Source: Syntrophomonas sp. UBA4911
Lineage (GTDB): Bacteria; Bacillota; Syntrophomonadia; Syntrophomonadales; Syntrophomonadaceae
Assembly (NCBI GenBank): GCA_002398105.1
Contig: DHCD01000035.1
Coordinates: forward strand, 10,787 to 28,831
Direction: 5' to 3'
Length of the DNA stretch: 18,045 bases
The notes under the pieces: generated by a model
What the model saw: the letters and a program-made list of their open reading frames with translations, nothing else
The model's database searches: none
What the model was told of the DNA's origin: nothing
Shown here: piece by piece, positions 6,832 to 14,251 of the stretch
Layout of the letters: each line of letters opens with the position of its first letter
Position numbering within the stretch: position 1 is the stretch's first letter
Made by a program: the position numbers and the translations under genes

Positions 6832-8490
6832 TTATGGTTCAACTGCAGCATTGCTCGGAGGCATGGAAGCAGCGTTTCTAATCTGATTAATCTTATTGTA
6901 GATTTGGATCGTGCCCAGTACAAATAATATCGTAATGAAAATAGACATGACCGCCGGAACAGCTTGTCCCTTGGCAAAGAAGCTGTATACGAAAAATGCC
7001 AGCGCTGCCGCAGAGCTGATCCACATGAAGGCCCCGGGGATAATTATCCAGCCATAAAAATGACCGTCGAACGGTTGCCCGCTTTCTAATCTTTTAATAA
7101 TCATAATTCCATAAGGGAATATGGCAAAAGTCAATGAAACCAGGGCAAATCCGGCCCAAAGCTGGCTGAAAGGAGTATAGAATGCCAGCAGGGTGCCGAC
7201 CAGAACTACAAAAAAGGTCGACACGATAGGTTTCTTAAGCTGCAGGGATTCCAAAACCGGAAAATGATTGGCCAATTCTTCAACCGAGTAGCGGGCTCCC
7301 CGGGCATAGGCATCCATGGTGGTAATGACAAAGCCGGTCAGGGTCAATGCCCCGATCGTCATGCCGATGCTCTGGGGAATACTCAGGTATTGACTGGCAA
7401 TATTGGCAAAAGCGGTAGAGAAGGCTCCCCCGGCATTAGATACAACACTGGAAATAAAGTTGTCATAGCCGAATTGAGTGGCGATCAGACCGATGGTGGC
7501 AATACACAGCACGGTCTCGCCTTTGGTCCCAAAACTCACTACGCCGAAAGCGTGCTTTTCATTGCTGAGCTGACGGGAGGCTATGCCGGCCGACATCATA
7601 CTGTGGGTGGCATTTATAGCTCCACAGGTGATTGTCCCCATAATTGCCGGCCATAAAAAGCCCCGGGCTGTTTCCCAGCCGACAAAGGCCGGAAAGATGA
7701 ACTTGGGCATACCAATCAAAAGAGCTATCGTTATTAAGCCTATGCCGCCGACTAAGACCCCTGAATTCAAGAAGTCGCGGGGAGCCAGAATCATCCACAC
7801 CGGCAGATAGGCAGCTATGAATGTATAACAGATCAAGATGATTACCCAGGTATTATAGGAAAGAGCGATGGGATGCTTGATCCCCAGATAGATGAAGAAA
7901 ATCCACACTATCAGAGAAACGATGGTTCCCTTGGCCACTGAAATCCCTTTGTAGGCTCTCAGATAGCCGAAACAAATGGCGATAACCGTCAGCATTATGG
8001 TGGGGATGGCTGCCATCGGTACGGTTTCCATAGTCTTGGCCATGGTAGTCATGAAAATAGCATAAGTAATCGTGCCTAAAAACCACAAGGCCAAGGTGGT
8101 AACCACACCAGTTCCTCCACCAATTATTTTCCTGGTGATCTCGCCCATGGTAGCGCCGTTCTGGCGAACTGAAGCCATCATATGGATATACTCGGTAGGG
8201 GTGCCTAAAAAGGTGACGCCCAGCAGAAGCCAGACTATAGCCGGAATCCAGCCCCAATACAGGCCGACAATGGCTGAGAGAATGGGTGATAAGCCTGCAA
8301 TGGCCATAAAATATTGCCCGGAAACTATAACCGAATGATTGGCGGCATAGTCCCGGCTGTTGCCGGCCAGAGCTGCAGGCGTAGGCCGGTTGGGATCCGG
8401 CGGCAATAAGCGCTCAATCGGTTCTTTGGTCATAAAATGGGATGCCAACAGTACTCCATATCCTCCAAGAAGCCATACTAGTGCATTCAT
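6832..8490 (-). CDS. cstA: CstA-family carbon starvation / carboxylate carrier
   Basis: A polytopic membrane carrier, 552 aa, with many hydrophobic helices. The family N-terminus is clear: DPNRPTPA (32-39), then DY, then FMAIAGLSPI, and a loop SVRQNGATMGEITRKIIG that corresponds to the conserved SxRxxGxSLGEM segment of CstA proteins. Characterised members take up peptides or pyruvate under starvation, but this short form (the E. coli proteins are about 700 aa) may carry another small organic acid. ATG 8490 is preceded by AAGGGGGAAG. It is the last gene of the catabolic cluster, separated from the cupin gene by 113 nt with a 12-bp perfect hairpin, and is followed by a terminator. Co-location suggests that it imports the substrate or exports a product of the hydroxylase/reductase pathway (inference). 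Confidence 0.85.
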   Translation of the reverse strand: MNALVWLLGGYGVLLASHFMTKEPIERLLPPDPNRPTPAALAGNSRDYAANHSVIVSGQYFMAIAGLSPILSAIVGLYWGWIPAIVWLLLGVTFLGTPTEYIHMMASVRQNGATMGEITRKIIGGGTGVVTTLALWFLGTITYAIFMTTMAKTMETVPMAAIPTIMLTVIAICFGYLRAYKGISVAKGTIVSLIVWIFFIYLGIKHPIALSYNTWVIILICYTFIAAYLPVWMILAPRDFLNSGVLVGGIGLITIALLIGMPKFIFPAFVGWETARGFLWPAIMGTITCGAINATHSMMSAGIASRQLSNEKHAFGVVSFGTKGETVLCIATIGLIATQFGYDNFISSVVSNAGGAFSTAFANIASQYLSIPQSIGMTIGALTLTGFVITTMDAYARGARYSVEELANHFPVLESLQLKKPIVSTFFVVLVGTLLAFYTPFSQLWAGFALVSLTFAIFPYGIMIIKRLESGQPFDGHFYGWIIIPGAFMWISSAAALAFFVYSFFAKGQAVPAVMSIFITILFVLGTIQIYNKINQIRNAASMPPSNAAVEP

Positions 8491-8528
8491 TATTCTTCCC
8501 CCTTCAATATATTGAGGATTTAAGAACC

Positions 8529-8572
8529 TATACCCCCGGGCGTTGTTCCCTATTCCCCCACCCGGGGGTATA
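8529..8572 (-). other. Intercistronic hairpin between cupin and CstA genes
   Basis: The perfect 12-bp arms TATACCCCCGGG (8529-8540) and CCCGGGGGTATA (8561-8572) enclose a 20-nt loop. On the minus strand it is not followed by a clear T run, so it is more likely a partial terminator, an mRNA processing or stability element, or a protein site than a strong terminator. Confidence 0.55.
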
Positions 8573-8603
8573 ATGGGCCTCGCAACTTAAGAAAACAGCA
8601 TTA

Positions 8604-8948
8604 CTATTTTTCGAAGGTCCTGATTTCCAGAGTCATGCACCCTTCCGGAATATCATAGGGACCATGGTACATTCCCGGGGGACGGCAGGCATACATGCCT
8701 TTGATATAGGTCTCCCTCTTTTTCAGATCTATCAGGCTGCCTTCGAGTATATATACTTCCTCCCAAAAATCATGGACCAGTGTCTCGGTCGTCATCATAC
8801 CGGGAGGAAACTTAAGCAGCCTGGTATATGAACCCGTTTCCGGGTCGTGACTGAGTATTTTCTCAATGATACCCTCCTGCCCTCCCTCTACCTGCCGCCA
8901 GGTGATGTTTAAATCGTGGTCGAAAAATTCCAATTCTGGTTTTGGCAT
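8604..8948 (-). CDS. Cupin-domain protein (114 aa)
   Basis: A single small beta-barrel cupin. The first motif is seen at HDFWEEVYILEG (59-70) and the second at PPGMYHGPY (90-98), giving His59, Glu63 and His94 as possible metal ligands; the usual HxH pair is reduced to one His. ATG 8948 has a strong AGGAGGGG 5 nt upstream. The gene starts 28 nt after the stop of the molybdopterin subunit, so it is in the same transcript. Small cupins in catabolic operons act as isomerases, decarboxylases, lyases or ligand sensors; none can be chosen here. It may handle the hydroxylated product. Confidence 0.8.
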   Translation of the reverse strand: MPKPELEFFDHDLNITWRQVEGGQEGIIEKILSHDPETGSYTRLLKFPPGMMTTETLVHDFWEEVYILEGSLIDLKKRETYIKGMYACRPPGMYHGPYDIPEGCMTLEIRTFEK

Positions 8949-8976
8949 TAGATCCCCTCCTATTAAAATCAGTGTG

Positions 8977-11277
8977 CTATATTACCTGATGTTTATTTCT
9001 TGTTTTAAGGGCGGCCAAAATCCTTGCGGGGGTAACAGGCAGCTCATTGAAATGTACGCCAAGGGCATTGCAAACCGCATTGACTATTGCCGGGGCCACT
9101 GGGTTTATAGCAGCTTCCCCAATACCTTTGGCTCCGAAAGGACCATTAGGTTCATCTGTTTCTATAAATATGGTAGTCATCCGGGGCATATCGACTGTTC
9201 CGGGAATGCGGTAATCCAGGAATCCGTCATTTAGAACTTTACCGTCCTTAATGATCATGTCCTCCCACAGCGCCCAGCCAAGGCCCATGCCTATGCCGCC
9301 TTCAATCTGACCTCTTAAAAGAGTCGGGTTAATGGGTCGGCCCGAATCATGAGCGGCCCAATAATTGACTACGTCTACATGCCCGGTCAAGGTGTCTATT
9401 TCTACTTCCGCCATATGGCATCCGAAGATGTAAGCCGGAGATACATTGCCGTAACTTGTCTTCGGATCCGGCAACGGATCACCGGTTCTATAATACCCGT
9501 TGCCAATAATGCAGGAGCCTGCATGGTTAAATACGTAATGCGCGCCTACCTCTGAGAAAGTTAAACTTTTCTCGGGTCGCCTCTTCCAAAAAATTATACT
9601 TTCTCGGGAATCCAATTGATCTGCGTCTACTCCCAGCATGGCGCCCGCTTCTTCAAACAGTATTTTCTTGGCAGCTTTGCAGCCGGCTATAATTCCATTG
9701 CCGCCGACCGTAGTCCCCCTGGTAGCATAGGAACCCAGACCCCACGGGCTTATCTGGCTGTCTTGTTCAGCTACCCGGACATCACTAAATTTAGCCCCCA
9801 GTTCTTCGGCCGCAATTTGAGCGAAAACGGTATCCTGGCCCTGTCCCATATCACATTCGCCGTGGAACACGGTTATTTTTCCGTCTTCCGCGATTCGAAT
9901 CAGAGAACTGGAACCATCAAAGGTGGGGAAAAATCCTCTGTTGCCGGAAACGTGATTACAGCAGGCCATTCCTATTCCTCTGAGTTTGCCAGGGCTAACC
10001 TCAGTCTTAGGTCTGTTTTGGGCCGCTTCAAGTACCGCATCAATTGATTCGGTCAGGCCGCAGGTGCCCACTCTCCAACCATGAGGGTTGGTGAAATTGG
10101 GAGTCATTGCGTTTACCTTTCTGATTTCTTCCGGTCTAAGTCCCAGTTTCTCGGCCGCTATGTCCATCATACGCTCAATCATAAATATGGACTGGGCATT
10201 GCCGAATCCACGGAAACAACCGGTGGGAACCGTATTGGTATAGGTCAGATAACCATCCACTTTTACATTCGGAAATTTATACAAGGCATCAATTCTATAA
10301 CAGGCAGTACTCATAATCGCAGGACCATAAACGGTCCTGCAGCCATTATTGCCAACCAGATGCATATATTTGGCAGTACAGGTACCGTCTTTTTTGAAAC
10401 CCATTTTGACCCGGTATTTGATTGGTACTCTGGGGTTTCCAGCGGCAAAGTCTTCGTGACGGCTATTGATCATTTTGACCGGGCGGCCGGTTTTCCTGGC
10501 CAGGACAGCACAGGCGAGATGGATGTTAGTCTCGAATTTGGCGCCGAATCCGCCGCCCATAAACGGTTTAATGAGGCGAATATCTTCCGGGGATATGCCT
10601 AAAGCCTTAGCGTATACCAAACGGGCCTTATTGGCGATCTGGATGGGCACCCACATAGTCAGGCGGCTGCCTTTTTCCGGACGAACCAAAGCGCACATGG
10701 TTTCCATGTAAGATTGATAAACTTCATTGGTATAAAACTCTTCTTCTACGATCAAATCAGCTTCGGCAAAGCCAGCCTCAATATCTCCCTGGCCAAAGTG
10801 TTTTTGGGAAGCAATATTATCCGGCCATTTTTCATTGATTACGGGGGAGCCTTCCTTCATGGCTTCCTCCATGTCAAATACGGCGGGTAATTCTTCATAG
10901 GTAACCTCAATTAGATCAAGAGCTGCTTCCGCTGTTGCCTCGTCAATGGCTGCCACTGCTGCTACCTCATCACCAATAAAACGGACTTTATCTTTGGCAA
11001 AAATGTACCAATCCTCATTAGTGCCCATCGGGCCGAAATTTACCTGCGGGGTATCCTTAATGGTAGCTACCGCTTTAACCCCTTCCAGGGCTTCAGCCTT
11101 GCTGGTATCTATGTTCACTATCCGGGCGTGAGCATAAGGACTGCGCAGCATCTTGCCGTATAACATACCGGGCAGCTTCATATCGGGAACATACTGGGCC
11201 CGGCCTGTAGCCTTTTCCCAGGCGCCGCTCGCAGCTACTGACTTGCCTATGCAATTGAATCCCTTATTTTCTGCCAT
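8977..11277 (-). CDS. Molybdopterin-binding large subunit, xanthine dehydrogenase family hydroxylase
   Basis: Catalytic subunit of a three-gene molybdenum hydroxylase that inserts water-derived oxygen into a substrate C-H bond. ATG 11277 (766 aa) follows GGAGGTGA and lies 1 nt after the 2Fe-2S subunit stop; the frame is open upstream but overlaps that gene. Motifs: GGGFGAKFE (241-249), the FRGFG loop (355-359), GECDMGQGQDT (473-483), and GAKGIGEA with the predicted catalytic base Glu721. The cysteine loop AYRCSFR of CO dehydrogenase is absent, which argues against CO oxidation. By my manual comparison the residues matching bovine Glu802 and Arg880, which anchor purines, are Phe248 and Thr324, so xanthine is doubtful as substrate. 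The closest label is an aldehyde/xanthine/N-heterocycle hydroxylase of unknown specificity. Confidence 0.92.
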   Translation of the reverse strand: MAENKGFNCIGKSVAASGAWEKATGRAQYVPDMKLPGMLYGKMLRSPYAHARIVNIDTSKAEALEGVKAVATIKDTPQVNFGPMGTNEDWYIFAKDKVRFIGDEVAAVAAIDEATAEAALDLIEVTYEELPAVFDMEEAMKEGSPVINEKWPDNIASQKHFGQGDIEAGFAEADLIVEEEFYTNEVYQSYMETMCALVRPEKGSRLTMWVPIQIANKARLVYAKALGISPEDIRLIKPFMGGGFGAKFETNIHLACAVLARKTGRPVKMINSRHEDFAAGNPRVPIKYRVKMGFKKDGTCTAKYMHLVGNNGCRTVYGPAIMSTACYRIDALYKFPNVKVDGYLTYTNTVPTGCFRGFGNAQSIFMIERMMDIAAEKLGLRPEEIRKVNAMTPNFTNPHGWRVGTCGLTESIDAVLEAAQNRPKTEVSPGKLRGIGMACCNHVSGNRGFFPTFDGSSSLIRIAEDGKITVFHGECDMGQGQDTVFAQIAAEELGAKFSDVRVAEQDSQISPWGLGSYATRGTTVGGNGIIAGCKAAKKILFEEAGAMLGVDADQLDSRESIIFWKRRPEKSLTFSEVGAHYVFNHAGSCIIGNGYYRTGDPLPDPKTSYGNVSPAYIFGCHMAEVEIDTLTGHVDVVNYWAAHDSGRPINPTLLRGQIEGGIGMGLGWALWEDMIIKDGKVLNDGFLDYRIPGTVDMPRMTTIFIETDEPNGPFGAKGIGEAAINPVAPAIVNAVCNALGVHFNELPVTPARILAALKTRNKHQVI

Positions 11278-11278
11278 G

Positions 11279-11758
11279 TTACTCACCTCCCCGCTCCTTT
11301 TCCGCTGCGGCCATGACCGCATCAACAATCTGTTGATAGCCGGTACAACGGCAAAGGTTGCCGGAAAGCGCATCCCTTACTTCTTCTTCGGTGGGATGAG
11401 GGTTGACCATAAGCAAGGCTTTGCTCATGATCATCATACCGGGACTGCAATAACCGCATTGAATTGCCGCACTATTCATAAATTCTTCCTGAATAGGGTC
11501 TAATGTGCCGTCTTCACGCTCCAGCCCCTCAATGGTAGTGATTTCTTTGCCGTCGGCCTGAGGAGCCAACACTAAACATGAACTTACCGGTTTACCATCC
11601 ATTATGACAGTACAGGCGCCGCATTCACCTTCGGCACAGCCCTTCTTGGGCCCGGTAATTAAAAGATCATCCCTGAGTACATCAACTAGTTTGGACAGCG
11701 GGGAAACCATTACATCGTATTTATCTCCGTTTACAGTCAAAGAAATTGGTATTTTCAT
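11279..11758 (-). CDS. 2Fe-2S subunit of the molybdenum hydroxylase
   Basis: Small electron-transfer subunit (159 aa) with two 2Fe-2S clusters. The plant-ferredoxin-type cluster uses Cys41, Cys46, Cys49 and Cys61 (GCAEGECGACTV), and the helical C-terminal domain uses Cys101, Cys104, Cys136 and Cys138 (CGYCSPG, NLCRCTGY). Length and order match CoxS/XdhC-type subunits. The start ATG 11758 shares one base with the FAD subunit stop (TAATG), which indicates translational coupling; a longer frame from 11779 would run into the upstream gene without need. It carries electrons from the molybdenum site to FAD. Confidence 0.95.
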   Translation of the reverse strand: MKIPISLTVNGDKYDVMVSPLSKLVDVLRDDLLITGPKKGCAEGECGACTVIMDGKPVSSCLVLAPQADGKEITTIEGLEREDGTLDPIQEEFMNSAAIQCGYCSPGMMIMSKALLMVNPHPTEEEVRDALSGNLCRCTGYQQIVDAVMAAAEKERGGE

Positions 11759-12618
11759 TACTCTGCACCTGCCTTCCACAGTGCTGTTAACTGTCTTTTG
11801 ACCAAGGCATAAATCAGGTCCCTGCGATAATCAGCCGTGGCCCGTATGTCAGTAATCGGTTTACACTCGCTTGCCGCCGTTTGCGCTGCTTTTTCAACCA
11901 GCTCGTCACTCATAACCTGACCGTTTAATACCGCTTCCGTTTTTACTGCCCGCATTGGCACCGGAGCCACTGCCCCCAGACCTATACGGACTTCCTGGCA
12001 TTTGTCACCATCCAGATTAAGTACGCAGGCTGCATTGGCCAAGGCGATATCCATTGAGCGCCTCAGTCTTTCCTTCTGGTAAATGGTCTGGTAACCGTGG
12101 GGTAACTTTTCCAATTCAATTTCCTTTACAATTTCCCCAGGCGCCAAGTCGCATTTACCAGGTCCTTTAAAGAATTGATTGGTCGGTATCTTTCTTTCGC
12201 CATTTTTGCTTTGAACAATTATATTTCCGTCTAAAAGTATAAGCGGGCAGCCCGTCTCTGCCGAAGGAGCGGCCGTAACTATATTTCCGCCGATAGTCGC
12301 CAAAGTCCGAATCTGCCAGGAAGCCAAAACCAAGGCCGCCTGAGCCAAAAATGCAAATTCTTTTTTGATAACCGGTGAAGTCTGGATTTCATAAATGGTT
12401 GTTAGAGCTCCAATCCTTACTTTGTCGCCGCAATCCTCTATAAATCTCAATTCCGGGATGCTGGTTAAATCAATTATTCCGGAAACTTTAAGTTTTTTGT
12501 GTTCAAGGTGGACTATTAAGTCAGTACCCCCGGCCCATAATGTGGCTTGCGGGTATTCTGTAAGATAATCCAATGCCCGATCTAAAGTTTCTGGTTTTAA
12601 ATAGATTGGATCCTGCAA
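11758..12618 (-). CDS. FAD-binding subunit of the molybdenum hydroxylase
   Basis: CoxM/XdhB-type flavin subunit, 286 aa if TTG 12618 is the start. TTG is preferred because AGGTGA lies 5 nt before it, whereas the alternative GTG at 12627 is itself part of that AGGTGA. FAD-binding motifs are AGGTDLIVH (near 29-37) and the pyrophosphate motif TIGGNI (near 108-113). There is no extra 4Fe-4S insertion of the kind found in 4-hydroxybenzoyl-CoA reductase beta subunits, which argues against that enzyme. It passes electrons to NAD+ or ferredoxin. It follows the PreA-like gene after a gap of about 77 nt holding a hairpin. Confidence 0.92.
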   Translation of the reverse strand: MQDPIYLKPETLDRALDYLTEYPQATLWAGGTDLIVHLEHKKLKVSGIIDLTSIPELRFIEDCGDKVRIGALTTIYEIQTSPVIKKEFAFLAQAALVLASWQIRTLATIGGNIVTAAPSAETGCPLILLDGNIIVQSKNGERKIPTNQFFKGPGKCDLAPGEIVKEIELEKLPHGYQTIYQKERLRRSMDIALANAACVLNLDGDKCQEVRIGLGAVAPVPMRAVKTEAVLNGQVMSDELVEKAAQTAASECKPITDIRATADYRRDLIYALVKRQLTALWKAGAE

Positions 12619-12656
12619 TATGCTCACCTCGAATCTCTAATATTGGGGAGAATGCC

Positions 12657-12680
12657 CCGGTGGCTTCCAGCCCCAACCGG
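12657..12680 (-). other. Small intercistronic hairpin before the FAD subunit
   Basis: Nested pairing of CCGGT/ACCGG (12657-12661 with 12676-12680) and GGCT/AGCC (12662-12665 with 12669-12672). There is no T run, so an mRNA stability or translation element is more likely than a terminator. Weak evidence. Confidence 0.35.
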
Positions 12681-12695
12681 CAAACAACAATCCTT

Positions 12696-13907
12696 CTAAT
12701 TGAAGTCCCCCAGGAAAATAGGTTTAGGTCCTTCCATATGAATGGCATTATCCGGACACAGGGCAGCACATAGGCCGCAGCCATCACATTTGCCGGAGTC
12801 AATATCAGCTATTCCTTCGTCGTCAAGGCTGATGGCATCATAGAAGCACCACTGCGGGCACATCTTACAGCCCGTACATTTCTCGGGATTAACTTTGGAA
12901 ACAGCTTTGCTTTCCCTGTCGACCATATCCCAGCTTACTATCTGAGGTAAGGTAATCCCTCTGAATTCGGCTACATTGCTGTATCCTTTTCTTTCCATAT
13001 AAGACTCTAAACCATTTATAAAGTCGCCTATCTTTCTATAACCGCGGGTGCCATACATTAAAGCGGTACAGGTCTGAACCGTACTGGCTCCGCACATGAT
13101 AGCCTTTACAACATCTTCCCACTGCCAGAATCCACTGGTAGCGGAAATGGGAATATCTACTTCCCGAGCTATTTTAGCCACCCATTTGAGCATAATGGGA
13201 CGCATCCACGGCCCGCCGGTACCGGCAAAAGAGCCGTGCAGTAAAGGCCGGCCCGTCTCTACATCAATATCCAGGGCAGGGAAACGGTTGACGGCGGTCA
13301 CCCCACTGGCACCGCCCGCCTTCATTCTCTTAGCCATTTCCAGGGGACTGATAGCTTCGGGAGTTAACTTTACAAATACCGGTATGTCAATGGCATTGGT
13401 CACTACCTTAAGCACTTCAACCGCAGCTTCAGGGTCGCTTCCCAGTTCCTGCCCGCTCTTATAACCCAGGTCACGGGGGTGGGGACAGCCCATATTGAGT
13501 TCCATCATATCTACACCGGTAGCCGCCATCTTTTTAGCCAGATCTTCCCATATTTCCAAACTGCTGCCGGAAATACTGCCCACCAATATGGTATCGTGCT
13601 TATGGCAGTATTCGGCGGATGCGGCAAGTTCCTCCGCCCATTCGTCAGGGGTGTAGGTAGCCAGAAATTCACAGGAATAGTTGGAAAAATCATGGGGCCA
13701 ACCTTTTTTATGCAATATGGTAAAACGAGGCGATACATAATGTTGTAATTTAGGCTCGTAGGTAACTGTTTTGGCAATTATCCCCCCGGCGCCTGAATCC
13801 ACACATTTCTTCATATATCGGGCATCTTTTGAAGGGGTAGCCGAGGCTACTACAATAGGGTTCTTGAACCTTTTCCCACATACTTCCACGCTCAAATCCG
13901 GTTTCAT
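12696..13907 (-). CDS. PreA-like FMN/4Fe-4S oxidoreductase (dihydropyrimidine dehydrogenase homologue)
   Basis: First gene of the catabolic cluster, 403 aa: a dihydroorotate-dehydrogenase-type FMN barrel (about 1-320) followed by two 4Fe-4S sites (Cys344, 347, 350, 354 and Cys374, 377, 380, 384). The barrel has the ELNMGCPHP motif (136-144) and the PVFVKLTPE strand. In PreA and mammalian dihydropyrimidine dehydrogenase the catalytic acid is a Cys in an ACGQ motif; here the aligned motif is KSGQ, giving Ser151. Such enzymes reduce or oxidise the C=C bond next to a ring amide. No PreT-type NADH subunit is present, so ferredoxin or the neighbouring hydroxylase may be the electron partner. The start has AAAGGAG 8 nt upstream, and a sigma-54 promoter lies about 65 nt before the ATG. 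Substrate unknown. Confidence 0.88.
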   Translation of the reverse strand: MKPDLSVEVCGKRFKNPIVVASATPSKDARYMKKCVDSGAGGIIAKTVTYEPKLQHYVSPRFTILHKKGWPHDFSNYSCEFLATYTPDEWAEELAASAEYCHKHDTILVGSISGSSLEIWEDLAKKMAATGVDMMELNMGCPHPRDLGYKSGQELGSDPEAAVEVLKVVTNAIDIPVFVKLTPEAISPLEMAKRMKAGGASGVTAVNRFPALDIDVETGRPLLHGSFAGTGGPWMRPIMLKWVAKIAREVDIPISATSGFWQWEDVVKAIMCGASTVQTCTALMYGTRGYRKIGDFINGLESYMERKGYSNVAEFRGITLPQIVSWDMVDRESKAVSKVNPEKCTGCKMCPQWCFYDAISLDDEGIADIDSGKCDGCGLCAALCPDNAIHMEGPKPIFLGDFN

Positions 13908-13983
13908 GATATCTTTCTCCTTTCATTTTTGATATATTGCTGCATCTTGAGCCTTAAGGGAAAAACGCATGCTATTTTAGTAC

Positions 13984-13999
13984 GCAATTCCTATGCCAA
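13984..13999 (-). promoter_or_regulatory. Sigma-54 promoter of the catabolic cluster
   Basis: The minus strand reads TTGGCATAGGAATTGC: GG at -24 and GC at -12 with exactly 10 nt between. The predicted start near 13972 leaves a leader of about 65 nt before the PreA-like ATG. No competing sigma-A promoter was evident. The upstream element begins 76 bp away, as in the other module. Confidence 0.78.
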
Positions 14000-14074
14000 C
14001 ACCGGTGGGAAATGCCCATGCCCTATTACTCGGGAACCAGGCGACTCTAATCAGTTCCTGTTGACCCTCTTATT

Positions 14075-14126
14075 TGTCACAATCTGTCATGTTACGTAAC
14101 CTCTTTAGGTATCACCATCTGTAACA
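14075..14126. promoter_or_regulatory. Upstream activator element, copy 2 (52 bp)
   Basis: Bounded by TGTCACA (14075-14081) and TGTAACA (14120-14126), with the perfect palindrome GTTACGTAAC at 14091-14100. It is ungapped against copy 1, with 44 of 52 positions identical. The centre is about 128 bp upstream of the predicted sigma-54 start, identical to copy 1. The likely binder is the activator at 2564-4042. Confidence 0.78.
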
Positions 14127-14177
14127 TAAATGCCTGACCAGGTACTAAACTTGAATTGCCCGCATCTGTTTTCAGAC

Positions 14178-14210
14178 AAAAAAATACCCCCGGCTCATGG
14201 CCTATGGGGG
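14178..14210 (-). terminator. Rho-independent terminator of the DUF421-DUF4363 unit
   Basis: The stem CCCCC (14187-14191) / GGGGG (14206-14210), with inner GGC/GCC pairing, is followed on the minus strand by a run of seven T (14184-14178). It lies about 42 nt past the DUF4363 stop and separates that unit from the sigma-54 module. Confidence 0.85.
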
Positions 14211-14251
14211 CAGTACTTTACAAGACTTATTAAAAGTTAGGTCCAGATTGG

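Noticed and set aside
9616..10602. Plus-strand frames of 143 and 173 aa inside the hydroxylase gene
   Set aside because: Shadows of the molybdopterin subunit, which carries all expected motifs on the minus strand.
11278..11373. N-terminal extension of the molybdopterin subunit
   Set aside because: It overlaps the 3' end of the 2Fe-2S gene; ATG 11277 has GGAGGTGA at proper spacing and matches the family start.
8977..12618. CO dehydrogenase (Cox) interpretation of the hydroxylase
   Set aside because: The active-site loop is TGCFRGFG rather than the AYRCSFR motif of aerobic CO dehydrogenase, and no cox accessory genes are near.
4268..14126. Duplicated 52-bp element as insertion-sequence ends or attachment sites
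   Set aside because: The copies are in the same orientation but 9.8 kb apart, with no transposase or integrase between them, and each has a sigma-54 promoter at fixed spacing, which fits regulation better than mobility.
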